From positions 212,871-276,870 of the forward strand of contig JAQUIT010000004.1 of assembly GCA_028681335.1 (NCBI GenBank): DNA of 64,000 nt, in the 5' to 3' direction. Below the pieces are notes generated by a model that saw nothing but the letters and a program-made list of their open reading frames with translations, was not told the DNA's origin and made no database searches. Below, piece by piece: positions 1 to 8,156 of this stretch; positions within the stretch are counted from its first letter, which is position 1; every line of letters begins with the position of its first letter. The position numbers were made by a program, and so were the translations under genes. The stretch comes from Desulfuromonadaceae bacterium. Lineage in GTDB: Bacteria; Desulfobacterota; Desulfuromonadia; Geobacterales; Pseudopelobacteraceae.

Positions 1-609
1 AAGCACACAGTTGATGGAATCCGTCACCGCGGAGAGCGTACAAAAGAAAACGCGCAGGCAATTTCATCGCTTGGCGAGCGCTCTGACCAGATCGGTGCCA
101 TCGTGGCCACCATTGAGGACATCGCTGACCAGACCAATCTACTCGCACTGAACGCCGCCATTGAGGCGGCCAGAGCTGGTGAACAGGGCAGAGGTTTTGC
201 CGTCGTAGCTGATGAAGTACGCGCCCTGGCCGAACGGACTACTCGCGCCACCAAAGAGATCGGCGAGATGATCAAGGCAATCCAGAACGAGACCAGACAG
301 GCAATCGTTTCTATGGAAGATGGTGTCAAGGGGACAGAAAAAGGTGCCGCTGAGGCAACCCAACTGGAAACAGCCCTGCAGGAGATCATGGAGCAGGTCA
401 ATTCTGTCACCATGCAGATCAGCCAAATTGCCACTGCTGCAGAGGAGCAGACTGCTACCACCAACGAGATAACCAATAATATCCACCGTATTTCAGATAT
501 TATCGAGGGTACTTCCAAAGGTGCCCATGACACCGCAGCAGCATCATCAAGCTTGTCGAATATGGGGGAATCTCTCCAGAGTCTTGTGTCCCAGTTCAAA
601 TTATCATAA
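1..609 (+). CDS. Methyl-accepting chemotaxis protein, C-terminal part (5' end outside window)
   Basis: The frame is open from the first base and no start lies in the window, so only the cytoplasmic signalling end of a chemoreceptor is seen (202 codons). It contains the highly conserved hairpin tip of the MCP signalling domain, [20 protein letters not shown] followed by [18 protein letters not shown], which binds CheW and CheA. Long amphipathic heptads rich in Ala, Glu and Thr flank it; they form the antiparallel coiled coil and carry the methylation sites. The protein ends in SQFKLS, without a CheR-tethering pentapeptide such as NWETF. The ligand-binding part and membrane segments are off the left edge, so the stimulus cannot be named. 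A CheV-type adaptor is encoded about 4 kb away. Confidence 0.95.
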   Translation, partial: KHTVDGIRHRGERTKENAQAISSLGERSDQIGAIVATIEDIADQTNLLALNAAIEAARAGEQGRGFAVVADEVRALAERTTRATKEIGEMIKAIQNETRQAIVSMEDGVKGTEKGAAEATQLETALQEIMEQVNSVTMQISQIATAAEEQTATTNEITNNIHRISDIIEGTSKGAHDTAAASSSLSNMGESLQSLVSQFKLS

Positions 610-636
610 CAAAACAAACTCTACTTACTATCCTTA

Positions 637-678
637 CCAACAAAAACGGCCCATCGAATGATGGGCCATTTTTGTTGG
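637..678. terminator. Bidirectional rho-independent terminator
   Basis: A near-perfect inverted repeat has inner arms GGCCCATC and GATGGGCC with loop GAAT. It is flanked by CCAACAAAAA on the left and TTTTTGTTGG on the right, giving a U-tract on either strand. It lies between the converging chemoreceptor gene and yfbR and can serve both. Confidence 0.85.
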
Positions 679-722
679 CTTGTGCAGTTTTCAACAACCT
701 TTAGGCTTGACCAGGATTCTTA

Positions 723-1328
723 TTACCCAAGATTCAATTCATCAAGCGACAAGCGGTAGCCGGGGAGAAGTTTTTCCAGAAAATAGTTCACCTCCGGCAA
801 TGTGTCGGCAGACAACTGTTCCAAATGTTCAATTTCAGCACGACGAAATTCCAGGTTTCCACTTTTTCCCTCTTCAATACATTTCGTCAGTGCGGCTATC
901 CTGTCGGCGGCCTTTACCAGACGAACATACTCTTCCTGATCATCGTAGAAAAACAGTGGTTCGTATTCTCTTGCCAGCTCAGGAGGAAGCATCGCCAGCA
1001 GTTTTCTACGGGCCCTGTCCTCCAGTTCATGGAATGAACGCTTAAAATCAGGGTTGAAATGCTTTACCGGCGTCGGCATATCACCGGTGAATATTTCACT
1101 GGTATCGTGAAAGATTCCATACATCGCCGCACGGGAAGGATCAATAGTCCCGTTGAAATAGGTATTACGGATCATTGCCAGTGCATGCGCAATAACAGCG
1201 ACATCAAGGCTATGCTCCTGAATATTTTCCGGGACGGTGTTGCGCATGAGTCCCCAGCGGCTGATATAACGCATTCGTGAAAGAAACGCGAAAAAATCAT
1301 ATTGTTCGGGCTTTGCCGTATCTTCCAT
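723..1328 (-). CDS. yfbR: 5'-deoxynucleotidase YfbR (HD domain)
   Basis: This 201-residue HD-domain phosphohydrolase has the usual length of the E. coli YfbR family, which dephosphorylates deoxyribonucleoside 5'-monophosphates. The N-terminus (FFAFLSRMRYISRWGLMRNT) and the metal site are recognisable: EHS around H39, the HD pair H74-D75 in FHDTSEIFTGDMPTPVKHF, and a later Asp in KAADRIAALTKC. Substrate specificity is taken from the family. It follows dgt by only 2 nt, so the two are almost certainly co-transcribed, giving a two-step route from dNTP to deoxynucleoside. The ATG start follows directly on the dgt stop. Confidence 0.88.
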   Translation of the reverse strand: MEDTAKPEQYDFFAFLSRMRYISRWGLMRNTVPENIQEHSLDVAVIAHALAMIRNTYFNGTIDPSRAAMYGIFHDTSEIFTGDMPTPVKHFNPDFKRSFHELEDRARRKLLAMLPPELAREYEPLFFYDDQEEYVRLVKAADRIAALTKCIEEGKSGNLEFRRAEIEHLEQLSADTLPEVNYFLEKLLPGYRLSLDELNLG

Positions 1329-1330
1329 AA

Positions 1331-2473
1331 TTACACTCTTTCGTATGGCTCAAAAAGCCGTTTATATTCGTCAAGCGCAAACCGGTCGGTCATACCGGCG
1401 ATATAGTCACAGACCACTCGTTGAAGTCCAAATCGTTCCATGCGTGAGTGGTATTTTGGAGGGAGCAGATTGGGATGACTCAGGTATGTTTCGAACAGCC
1501 GGGTAATAAAAATCTCGGCCTTTACCCGCATTTTGTCAACCTTATGATGACGGTACAGATTCTGAAACAGAAAACGTTTGAGCTCCAGATTACGAGTTGT
1601 CAGATCTTCGTTGAAATGGACAACGGAGCGATTAACGCGGCGTAGATCATCAAGTGAGGTTATACCCTGAGCGACAATATTGGCTGATGTCGTTGTGCAG
1701 ATATCGTCGATTAACAAGCCGATCAACGCACTGATAGTCTGGTAGACAAGGCGTTTTGAATCGATATCAGGATATTTCCTCCGGACCCCGGAACAGACTT
1801 CACGCCACAGATCTACCTGTTCCAGCATCTCCAAAGTAATATAGCCGGATTTTAGTCCATCATCAATATCGTGGTTGTTATACGCAATTTCATCGGCATA
1901 GTTAATAATCTGCCCCTCGACTGAGGAAACGGTGCCGGGGAGAAACTCCGCCATTATCTCGCCAGCACCATCATAGGGCGTCGAGTGCTTGATGATCCCC
2001 TCACGCACCTCCCATGTCAGATTCAACCCATTAAACCCGTGGTATCTCTCTTCCAACTCATCCACAACGCGGAAAGATTGCATGTTATGTTCAAACCCAC
2101 CGTACCCCTGCATCAACCGGTTCAGAACCTCCTCTCCGGTATGGCCAAACGGGGTATGCCCCAAATCATGCGACAACGCCAGTGCTTCCGTAAGTTCCTC
2201 ATTCAAATGAAGCTTCCGCGCTATGGCCCTGCCGATCTGGGCGACCTCGAGCGAATGCGTCAGGCGGGTGCGATAATAGTCACCTTCATGATTAACGAAG
2301 ACCTGGGTTTTATACTCAAGGCGCCTGAAAGCAGCACAATGGATGATACGATCACGGTCACGCTCAAAAGCCGGGCGATTGTCGCGATGTTCTTCAGGGT
2401 GTCTCCGACCACGCGAAGTTCCGCTGGAACAGGCGTATCCTGCCAGGTCGTTTCTTTCGGTTGAGTCATTCAT
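1331..2473 (-). CDS. dgt: Deoxyguanosinetriphosphate triphosphohydrolase-like protein (dNTPase)
   Basis: Hydrolyses dNTPs to deoxynucleosides and triphosphate (family knowledge). The protein is 380 residues when started at MNDSTERN, where GGGGAAAGAAG precedes the ATG; a longer reading upstream has no such site. It carries the dGTPase HD signature: RRLEYKTQVF, then LTHSLEVAQI (H73) and LSHDLGHTPFGH (H102-D103). The size matches the short dGTPase-like class (dgt type 2), which often accepts several dNTPs, so specificity for dGTP is not certain. It is the first gene of a pair with yfbR. Related dNTPases can act in phage defence by nucleotide depletion, but nothing nearby suggests that here. Confidence 0.87.
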   Translation of the reverse strand: MNDSTERNDLAGYACSSGTSRGRRHPEEHRDNRPAFERDRDRIIHCAAFRRLEYKTQVFVNHEGDYYRTRLTHSLEVAQIGRAIARKLHLNEELTEALALSHDLGHTPFGHTGEEVLNRLMQGYGGFEHNMQSFRVVDELEERYHGFNGLNLTWEVREGIIKHSTPYDGAGEIMAEFLPGTVSSVEGQIINYADEIAYNNHDIDDGLKSGYITLEMLEQVDLWREVCSGVRRKYPDIDSKRLVYQTISALIGLLIDDICTTTSANIVAQGITSLDDLRRVNRSVVHFNEDLTTRNLELKRFLFQNLYRHHKVDKMRVKAEIFITRLFETYLSHPNLLPPKYHSRMERFGLQRVVCDYIAGMTDRFALDEYKRLFEPYERV

Positions 2474-2521
2474 CTTCTTTCCCCGCTTGCGCAAACATAT
2501 TGAGTCGTCCAGCCACATTCA

Positions 2522-3007
2522 TCAGTCATGGTAAACCGAGTTCTTAGCGCTATACCGTCTCGCGCTACTTCTCTTTTTGCCGGTTACCCCTGCAATCGAC
2601 AAAACATCTGCCAACTGCATCTTCCAGACACCCTCCTGATGAGTCAGCTTGAATTCTCTGGTAATAGATTCTGAGCTGTCTGCAACACTATCCAGCCCGA
2701 TTTTAACATACACCGTGGCCTCGGTACGCTTTTCGTTCAGAATCTTGAAATTTTCCATTTTCTGCCAACAACAAGCAGGACGTGTAGTAGATGCACGCAT
2801 ATTTTTCACAAACATTTCACGGGAAGTTTTCCCACGATGCGCCAACTGGTCAAAAAGTTTTTCGTATTGCCCATCGCGCCAGACATCAAGAGTCTCAGAC
2901 ATGTTTTTTTCTAGGAGCGACGCCGCTTCCGAAGCAACACTGAAGCTGGCGCCAATCAGTAAAAAAGCCGCGACACATGAGACAGCAAACAATGATCTGA
3001 TATTCAT
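2522..3007 (-). CDS. Small exported protein of unknown function
   Basis: A 161-residue protein with a clear signal peptide (MNIRSLF followed by a hydrophobic stretch to about residue 25, cut probably after SVASEA). The mature part has a short helical N-terminus with LDVWRDGQYEKLFDQLAHRGK, then alternating strands (KILNEKRTEATVYVKIGL, ITREFKLTHQEGVWKMQLADVL). This resembles the small alpha+beta NTF2-like/DUF4878 type of periplasmic protein that may bind small ligands; the likeness is by pattern only. A strong G-rich ribosome site (GGGGGGGATA) precedes the ATG. It lies 48 nt upstream of dgt on the same strand, but its function cannot be inferred from that. Confidence 0.7.
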   Translation of the reverse strand: MNIRSLFAVSCVAAFLLIGASFSVASEAASLLEKNMSETLDVWRDGQYEKLFDQLAHRGKTSREMFVKNMRASTTRPACCWQKMENFKILNEKRTEATVYVKIGLDSVADSSESITREFKLTHQEGVWKMQLADVLSIAGVTGKKRSSARRYSAKNSVYHD

Positions 3008-3130
3008 TATCCCCCCCCTGATTAAATTGGCTTATCGTAGAGCAAATGCCGCCTGCGCGCAACTTCAAAAGCACTATTCATTGCTATCCGCGCCCGCATG
3101 CAAAACCTGAACTAAGCCATCTCAACAATT

Positions 3131-3185
3131 AAAAAAGGCACAGGGACGTCCTTACTAAGTGTAAGTGAATCGCGCCACCTGTGCC
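3131..3185 (-). terminator. REP-like palindrome acting as aroF terminator
   Basis: Outer arms GGCACAGG (3137-3144) and CCTGTGCC (3178-3185) enclose a second small hairpin, CTTAC/GTAAG, and the motif GGACGTCC. On the minus strand the outer arm is followed by six Ts (A-run 3131-3136), just downstream of the aroF stop. The nested palindromic form resembles REP elements mobilised by RAYT-type transposases; that identity is a guess from shape. Confidence 0.6.
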
Positions 3186-3213
3186 TCACAGTTTACAGCA
3201 TATTTATTTTATA

Positions 3214-4233
3214 CTAGAGTGTTCTTCCATCCGCCTCGGCAAACAGCTTCAACTTCTGCATCATCACCTCGAACTTGGCGGGCTTCAAAGACTGGGCACC
3301 GTCAGAGGCTGCATGTTCCGGGTCAGGGTGAACCTCAATGATCAATCCATCAGCTCCCGCTGCCACAGCTGCATAGCTCATGGGAGCCACATAGTGATGA
3401 TTACCGGTACCATGTGATGGATCTATGACAATCGGTAGATGAGTTTTACCCTTCAGAACCGGTATTGCTGACAAGTCCAGGGTGTTTCTGGTAGCCGTTT
3501 CAAAGGTGCGGATTCCCCGTTCGCAGAGGATCACGGACTGATTGCCTTCACTCATGATATATTCGGCACTCATCAGAAGTTCCTGAATTGTCATCGCCAT
3601 GCCCCTCTTCAGAAGCACCGGTTTACCGAGCTGACCGACCTTTTTGAGTAGTGCAAAGTTTTGTGCATTGCGGGCACCAATCTGTAATATGTCGGCATAT
3701 GCCGCAACCAAATCTGCCGTATCAGGCTCAATAACCTCCGTCACAAAAGGAAGACCTGTCAGGTCACGCGCCTTAGCCAGCAACTTCAGCCCTTCTTCTT
3801 CAAGGCCCTGGAATGAGTATGGTGAAGTACGAGGCTTAAATGCTCCCCCTCGTAAAACATGGGCTCCGGCTTTCTTAACCGCTATAGCGGATTCAATAAT
3901 CTGTTCTTCACTCTCTACCGAACAGGGACCTGCCATGACTACAATCTGAGAGCCGCCAATGACAACGTCGTCACTGATTCGTACCACACTGGACTCCTTC
4001 TTGACTTCAAGTGAAGCCAGTTTATACGGTTGCAGGATTGAAACGACGTTCTCCACACCATGTAGAGATTCAAGCGCCTGCAAAGCAAGCTTACCCCGCT
4101 CATCACCGATTGCCCCGATCACATCGCGTGTCGTGCCATGAATCACATGCGATGTGTACCCCAACTCCTTGACACGCCTGAGAACCTCATCCTTGTCTTT
4201 CTGTGCAGCCCCAGCTTTCATTACGATAATCAT
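3214..4233 (-). CDS. aroF: 3-deoxy-7-phosphoheptulonate (DAHP) synthase
   Basis: Condenses phosphoenolpyruvate with erythrose 4-phosphate, the first step of the shikimate pathway. The 339-residue protein is of the Thermotoga/Bacillus type (AroA I-beta): an N-terminal ferredoxin-like regulatory domain (MIIVMK to about residue 68) precedes the TIM barrel. Visible motifs are [48 protein letters not shown] and DPSHGTGN, which hold the PEP site and the Cys/His/Glu/Asp metal ligands. In this class the N-terminal domain gives feedback inhibition by Tyr/Phe. The chosen ATG follows AAAGGAGCAGGAA; an ATG six codons upstream is less likely. Expression appears controlled by the attenuator directly upstream. 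Confidence 0.95.
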   Translation of the reverse strand: MIIVMKAGAAQKDKDEVLRRVKELGYTSHVIHGTTRDVIGAIGDERGKLALQALESLHGVENVVSILQPYKLASLEVKKESSVVRISDDVVIGGSQIVVMAGPCSVESEEQIIESAIAVKKAGAHVLRGGAFKPRTSPYSFQGLEEEGLKLLAKARDLTGLPFVTEVIEPDTADLVAAYADILQIGARNAQNFALLKKVGQLGKPVLLKRGMAMTIQELLMSAEYIMSEGNQSVILCERGIRTFETATRNTLDLSAIPVLKGKTHLPIVIDPSHGTGNHHYVAPMSYAAVAAGADGLIIEVHPDPEHAASDGAQSLKPAKFEVMMQKLKLFAEADGRTL

Positions 4234-4257
4234 TTCCTGCTCCTTTCCCACAAACAG

Positions 4258-4287
4258 AAGGGCCGAAGGTTCCCCCCCGGCCCTGGC
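4258..4287 (-). promoter_or_regulatory. GC-rich hairpin between attenuator and aroF ribosome site
   Basis: On the minus strand AGGGCCG and CGGCCCT arms enclose a G-rich loop just before the aroF ribosome-binding site. It has no long U-run. It may stabilise the 5' end of the mRNA or tune translation; no function is demonstrated. Confidence 0.4.
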
Positions 4288-4308
4288 TGAACTGATAAAT
4301 CAGACAGC

Positions 4309-4341
4309 AAAAAACCGGGGAGACTTTCGTCTGCCCCGGTT
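4309..4341 (-). terminator. Attenuator terminator of aroF
   Basis: Minus-strand arms CCGGGGCAGAC and GTCTCCCCGG (loop GAAA, one bulged C) are followed by TTTTTT. It lies about 75 nt upstream of the aroF start and downstream of the leader-peptide stop, where it would end transcription early. Its 5' arm (4339-4328) is complementary over nine bases to leader positions 4391-4383. Confidence 0.85.
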
Positions 4342-4391
4342 CATGGATTCGTGTAATAGCTTCTTTGCTTACACTTCTACCCGGGCAGACG
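4328..4391 (-). promoter_or_regulatory. Putative antiterminator of the aroF leader
   Basis: CGTCTGCCC at 4391-4383, inside the last codons of the leader peptide, pairs perfectly with GGGCAGACG at 4336-4328, the 5' arm of the terminator. The enclosed RNA holds its own small hairpin (GTGTAA/TTACAC arms, about 4373-4350) over the leader stop codon. Ribosomes stalled on upstream Phe/Tyr codons would leave the first strand free to form this alternative pairing. A ribosome at the stop would cover it and let the terminator form. Confidence 0.7.
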
Positions 4392-4455
4392 GCCTGAAAT
4401 AAAAGCCGAACCAAAAGTAAAAGCTGAATGCGATATAGAAGCGGTTTGAGTTCAT
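4369..4455 (-). CDS. Phe/Tyr-rich leader peptide of aroF
   Basis: A 28-codon ORF with ATG at 4455 and TAA at 4371-4369. Residues 5-20 read RFYIAFSFYFWFGFYF, so 11 of 15 residues from 6 to 20 are aromatic: seven Phe, three Tyr, one Trp. This composition is that of an attenuation leader peptide such as PheL, but mixed for all three aromatic amino acids, as suits the common first enzyme of the pathway. The ribosome site before the ATG is weak (only TAAG at a fair distance). A TTGACA hexamer lies at 4492-4487, but no well-spaced -10 box was found, so the promoter is unsure. It is too short for normal ORF callers and is probably unannotated. Confidence 0.8.
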   Translation of the reverse strand: MNSNRFYIAFSFYFWFGFYFRPSARVEV

Positions 4456-4499
4456 GCGGGTTACTTAATCATAGAGACATTACTGTTGTCAAGTACGAA

Positions 4500-5441
4500 T
4501 TACGCCGTCAGTTCATCTACAACATCGACTAACTTCGGCAAATCCGGTTTAGTCAGAATACAGTTGGCACCGAGACTGATCCATTTCCGTTTATTGTCCT
4601 CTGAAGCGAGTGAGGAAAATATCGCTATCGGCAGGTCCTTCAATGAATCTTCTTTGCGCACCAGAGAAGTGAGATGCAGGCCATCCATTTGCGGCATTTC
4701 AACATCAGTAATCAACATCTGAATAAAATCCATGAAAGCACATCCATCCTGAGCGGCTTTTTGCATGTTCTGCTGTATTATATTCCACGCTTCTGCACCA
4801 TTTTCTGCTTCAACAACAGTGTATCCTGCAGCGCGGAGACTGCCACAGAGCGTCCTTCTGATAAAGAGAGAATCATCGGCCACAAGAATGGTTCTCTTCG
4901 CACGTTCCGGATTTAACTCCGAGCGCTGCATCAAGAGTGAATCAAGCGGTTTAAGGGCACTTTCGGAACAGAGTTCAGCAACGATCTTCTCAAAATCAAG
5001 TACCAGAATAATTCTGTCATCCATTTTAACAAGCCCGGTCACCTCATCACTGTGAACAGCTGCCGATGGCGGTTCCACATTTTTCCATGAAATACGGTAT
5101 ATTCGCGAAACAGAATGAACGAGCACTCCCACCATAAGATTGTTGAACTCGAGGACAACAACACGATCCGCCACCAGGTCACCGGTAGATTTATTGAGTA
5201 CCGTTGCAAGATTAATGATCGTGATGACCTTGTCGCGCAACTTGATCATCCCCTCAACACCCGCTTTGGCGTTAACCACCCGCGACATTTGCGGCAAACG
5301 GATTATTTCACGGACTTTAGCGACATTAACTCCATAGTAGCAGGGCAGCACCTTGCCATTACAGTCGACTTCGTCAATCCTGAATTCAACTATTTCAAGC
5401 TCATTTGTATCGCTTTCAAGGAGTATCTTGCTCTGCTGCAT
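4500..5441 (-). CDS. cheV: Chemotaxis coupling protein CheV (CheW domain + receiver)
   Basis: A 313-residue two-domain adaptor that links chemoreceptors to CheA and is tuned by phosphorylation. Residues about 15-165 form a CheW-like domain (VREIIRLPQM, GMIKLRDKVITIINLATVL, GLVKMDDRIILVLDFEKIV). Residues about 180-310 form a receiver: the acidic pocket in TILVADDS, the phosphoacceptor Asp in MLITDVEMPQMDG, and the conserved Lys in ILTKPDLP. This order is exactly that of CheV. AAAGGTGATTTTCC gives a good ribosome site. The stop lies just before the aroF leader, so read-through into aroF is possible. No other che genes are adjacent except the chemoreceptor at the left edge. Confidence 0.92.
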   Translation of the reverse strand: MQQSKILLESDTNELEIVEFRIDEVDCNGKVLPCYYGVNVAKVREIIRLPQMSRVVNAKAGVEGMIKLRDKVITIINLATVLNKSTGDLVADRVVVLEFNNLMVGVLVHSVSRIYRISWKNVEPPSAAVHSDEVTGLVKMDDRIILVLDFEKIVAELCSESALKPLDSLLMQRSELNPERAKRTILVADDSLFIRRTLCGSLRAAGYTVVEAENGAEAWNIIQQNMQKAAQDGCAFMDFIQMLITDVEMPQMDGLHLTSLVRKEDSLKDLPIAIFSSLASEDNKRKWISLGANCILTKPDLPKLVDVVDELTA

Positions 5442-5560
5442 GGAAAATCACCTTTCGTATCGTAATAGGTGCCCACTATAACACGCTTTTATATAAAATA
5501 TAGTGTGTTGTAAAAAAAAATTACTGCCAGATGAATACTCCCACGCATGTCCGGCCGAAC

Positions 5561-5589
5561 TTGACTCTCTGCAGAGCCTGTGTTAGCTT
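5561..5589 (+). promoter_or_regulatory. Putative trpE promoter
   Basis: TTGACT (5561-5566) and TAGCTT (5584-5589) are separated by 17 nt, and a CTCTGCAGAG palindrome sits in the spacer. No Trp-rich leader ORF was found between here and trpE, so attenuation like that of aroF is not evident. Confidence 0.35.
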
Positions 5590-5619
5590 TTTAACCTTAT
5601 TTCCAACATGAGGTTTGCA

Positions 5620-7095
5620 ATGTTTTTCCCAACGCGCGACACATTCTATTCACTGGCTGAAAAAGGCAATTTGATCCCGGTCTATCGCGAAATAATGGCA
5701 GACATGGACACACCAGTTTCAGCTTTCAGAAAACTTGATGACGGGCATTTTTCATACCTTCTTGAAAGTATCGAGGGTGGTGAAAAGTGGGGACGCTATA
5801 GCTTTCTCGGTTCAGCCCCTTCTGTCATAATTCGCTCGAAGGGTAATCTGGTTGAAACTATTACTGACGGAGTAGTAGCCAGCAAAGAAACAACTGCCCC
5901 ACTTACCTGCGTCAAAGAGCTTCTTTCCCAGTTCACCCCTGTTGAAGTGGAAGGGTTGCCCCGTTTTTTTGGTGGAGCCGTCGGCTATCTCGGCTATGAC
6001 ATGGTTCGGCACTTCGAATCATTGACAACGGCAAAACCTGCCCTTCTTGATGCATACGATTCATATTTTCTCATCACAGACACAATCGTTATTTTTGATA
6101 CGATGCGTCAAAAAATCAAAGTTGTTTCAAATGCCCACATAACAGATAACATACCTCCAGCAGAAGCATACACACGTGCGATCGAAAAAATAAACGATAT
6201 CATCAGCAAGCTACGCTCCCCTCTGCCGGCTCAACCCGTTTTACCCAAAAAAGAACCGGTCCGGTTTCTCTCCAACATTAACCGTACAGACTTCGAGGAA
6301 TCAGTCGAAAGAGCAAAAGAGTATGTGCGTTCAGGCGATATTATTCAGGTCGTACTCTCCCAGCGCTTCAGCGGAGAGCTGACCGCTGATCCGCTTGACA
6401 TTTACCGTGTGCTAAGAACCCTTAATCCTTCACCGTACATGTTTTTTCTACGTCTTGACGACACCGTCATCGCCGGCGCATCTCCGGAGGTCATGGTGCG
6501 CAAAGAGGGGGATCTCGTAGAATTACGCCCCATTGCCGGCACCCGCCCCCGCGGATCTACCCCGGATGAAGACGCCAGACTGTCAGACGAACTGCTTGCT
6601 GACCCAAAAGAGTGCGCCGAACATGTGATGCTCGTGGATCTCGGCAGAAACGACCTGGGGCGTGTCTGCGCTACAGGAACAGTCAAGGTTTCCGAGCTGA
6701 TGCTCATAGAACGTTACTCCCATGTCATGCACATCGTTTCGAATGTTCAGGGCCAACTTTCGGCCGAGCGGGATGCTTTTGACCTTGTTCGGGCCACATT
6801 TCCTGCAGGGACCCTTTCAGGCGCTCCAAAAGTCCGTGCCATGCAGATCATAGACGAGCTTGAACCGATACGCCGCGAGATTTATGGTGGTGCGGTAGGA
6901 TATTTTTCTTTTTCCGGAAACATGGACCTTGCAATCACTATCCGTACCCTGGTGATAAAGAACGGGATGGTTCACCTGCAGGCCGGTGCAGGCATTGTCG
7001 CTGATTCTGACCCTGCTGCCGAGTGGCAGGAAACAGTGAACAAAGGAATGGCCGTCATGCGGGCGGTAGAAATTGCTGAGAAAGGTTTGGCCTGA
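5620..7095 (+). CDS. trpE: Anthranilate synthase component I
   Basis: Makes anthranilate from chorismate, the first committed step to tryptophan, using ammonia supplied by TrpG. The 491-residue protein shows the tryptophan-binding segment [20 protein letters not shown] in the N-terminal part. The chorismate-binding C-terminal half has [13 protein letters not shown] [45 protein letters not shown] and [12 protein letters not shown]. Start chosen at the ATG preceded by GAGG (ATGAGGTTTGCA); the ATG four codons upstream lacks a ribosome site. It overlaps trpG by one base (TGATG), so the pair is translationally coupled. The remaining trp genes are not in the window. Confidence 0.95.
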   Translation: MFFPTRDTFYSLAEKGNLIPVYREIMADMDTPVSAFRKLDDGHFSYLLESIEGGEKWGRYSFLGSAPSVIIRSKGNLVETITDGVVASKETTAPLTCVKELLSQFTPVEVEGLPRFFGGAVGYLGYDMVRHFESLTTAKPALLDAYDSYFLITDTIVIFDTMRQKIKVVSNAHITDNIPPAEAYTRAIEKINDIISKLRSPLPAQPVLPKKEPVRFLSNINRTDFEESVERAKEYVRSGDIIQVVLSQRFSGELTADPLDIYRVLRTLNPSPYMFFLRLDDTVIAGASPEVMVRKEGDLVELRPIAGTRPRGSTPDEDARLSDELLADPKECAEHVMLVDLGRNDLGRVCATGTVKVSELMLIERYSHVMHIVSNVQGQLSAERDAFDLVRATFPAGTLSGAPKVRAMQIIDELEPIRREIYGGAVGYFSFSGNMDLAITIRTLVIKNGMVHLQAGAGIVADSDPAAEWQETVNKGMAVMRAVEIAEKGLA

Positions 7096-7667
7096 TGCTG
7101 CTGATGATCGACAATTATGACTCGTTTACATTCAATATTGTCCAATACTTTGGACAGTTGGGTGAATGCGTTCAAGTACATCGCAACGACAAGATATCAC
7201 TGGCAGAGATAGAAGCACTGCGCCCTGATCGTCTCGTCATTTCTCCCGGCCCATGCTCCCCTGATGAGGCAGGAATTTCGGTTGCTGCTATTAGGCATTT
7301 CGCCGGAAAGATCCCAATTTTAGGAGTCTGTCTCGGCCACCAGTCAATCGGCTACGCCTTTGGCGGCACCGTACTTCGAAGCTCAGCACTCATGCATGGG
7401 AAAACATCACCCATTTATCATGACGGCCAGGAACTGTTTGCCGGACTTCCCAACCCTTTTCCGGCAACCAGATACCATTCTCTGATTGTTGATCGCCCCA
7501 CCCTTCCTGATTGTCTTGAGGTAACTGCCTGGGTCGATAACGGTGAAATCATGGGGTTGCGCCATAAGGAGCTGCCTATATGGGGGGTACAGTTCCATCC
7601 TGAATCAATCCTGACTGAAGGCGGAATGGATTTGTTCAGGAATTTTCTGTCCATAAGTGGCAGCTGA
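7095..7667 (+). CDS. trpG: Anthranilate synthase component II (glutamine amidotransferase)
   Basis: A 190-residue class I glutamine amidotransferase. The nucleophilic Cys is in [18 protein letters not shown], and the His and Glu of the triad are in [34 protein letters not shown] is the typical start. It releases ammonia for TrpE. Such subunits often also serve aminodeoxychorismate synthase (as PabA), which cannot be excluded. Coupled to trpE by a stop/start overlap. Confidence 0.93.
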   Translation: MLLMIDNYDSFTFNIVQYFGQLGECVQVHRNDKISLAEIEALRPDRLVISPGPCSPDEAGISVAAIRHFAGKIPILGVCLGHQSIGYAFGGTVLRSSALMHGKTSPIYHDGQELFAGLPNPFPATRYHSLIVDRPTLPDCLEVTAWVDNGEIMGLRHKELPIWGVQFHPESILTEGGMDLFRNFLSISGS

Positions 7668-7717
7668 TTCTAGCACCCCGCTCTTCAAACAGTCCGGTTT
7701 ATCGTCTATTTTTTCCG

Positions 7718-7746
7718 TTGACTTTTCTCTGCAAGAATTGTTATTG
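7718..7746 (+). promoter_or_regulatory. Putative promoter of the PxxKW gene
   Basis: TTGACT (7718-7723), a 17-nt spacer and TTATTG (7741-7746) lie upstream of a strong ribosome site. The -35 match is good and the -10 match is partial. Confidence 0.35.
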
Positions 7747-7784
7747 TGACTATTCATTCAAGAACAAATTCAGGAGGAAGAAGT

Positions 7785-8078
7785 ATGAAGTGTCAGACCG
7801 TACTTGCAGGTACCGAGTGTACCTTTTGGGGGAAACAGGGGTGTATATTTCCTGAGGGTTCCTGCCAGACTATTGCCGAAAACTGCGAAGGATGCGAGCG
7901 CGTTGTAACCGGCTCTATCGGGCAGGTCTGTAGCGCATATCCCGCGCCGGCAAAAAAATGGATTGGCGGGATTTGTAATTTTGCCTCCCACGTGAAAGTT
8001 GATCTCTCCATAGCCGAGCTGAAGGTCAACCCTCTCAAAGCTTCCAAGAAAGCTGCCGGAACAAAAAAGAAGAAATAA
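7785..8078 (+). CDS. PxxKW family cysteine-rich protein
   Basis: A 97-residue protein with eight Cys in the first 64 residues (C3, C12, C20, C27, C34, C37, C49, C64) and the family signature PAKKW at residues 55-59. The tail is Lys-rich (KKAAGTKKKK). The PxxKW family is known mainly from delta-type anaerobes and has no assigned function; the Cys pattern suggests metal binding or disulfides. It has no signal peptide. The start is set by an excellent ribosome site (AGGAGGAAGAAGT); an in-frame ATG 13 codons upstream is unlikely. It is flanked by its own promoter-like site and a strong terminator, so it is probably a single-gene unit. Confidence 0.82.
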   Translation: MKCQTVLAGTECTFWGKQGCIFPEGSCQTIAENCEGCERVVTGSIGQVCSAYPAPAKKWIGGICNFASHVKVDLSIAELKVNPLKASKKAAGTKKKK

Positions 8079-8110
8079 GAAATAAGAAACGCATTCAATA
8101 TTTTCATTCA

Positions 8111-8142
8111 AAGGGGGGAATTAATTTTCCTCCCTTTTTTTA
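8111..8142 (+). terminator. Rho-independent terminator after the PxxKW gene
   Basis: AAGGGGGGAA and TTCCTCCCTT form a 10-bp stem with one G-U pair and loop TTAATT, followed by a run of Ts. Confidence 0.8.
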
Positions 8143-8156
8143 TTACAGAGGTATAA

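Noticed and set aside
24..617. Long minus-strand ORF opposite the chemoreceptor
   Set aside because: It mirrors the strongly biased coding sequence of the MCP on the plus strand, has a low-complexity Ser/Ala composition and no ribosome site.
4187..4414. 75-codon minus-strand ORF over the aroF leader
   Set aside because: It runs through the terminator and the aroF start in another frame. The aromatic leader peptide in a neighbouring frame, which stops before the terminator, explains the region better.
5470..5619. Trp leader peptide upstream of trpE
   Set aside because: Short ORFs here contain no Trp or aromatic run and no terminator/antiterminator pair was found.
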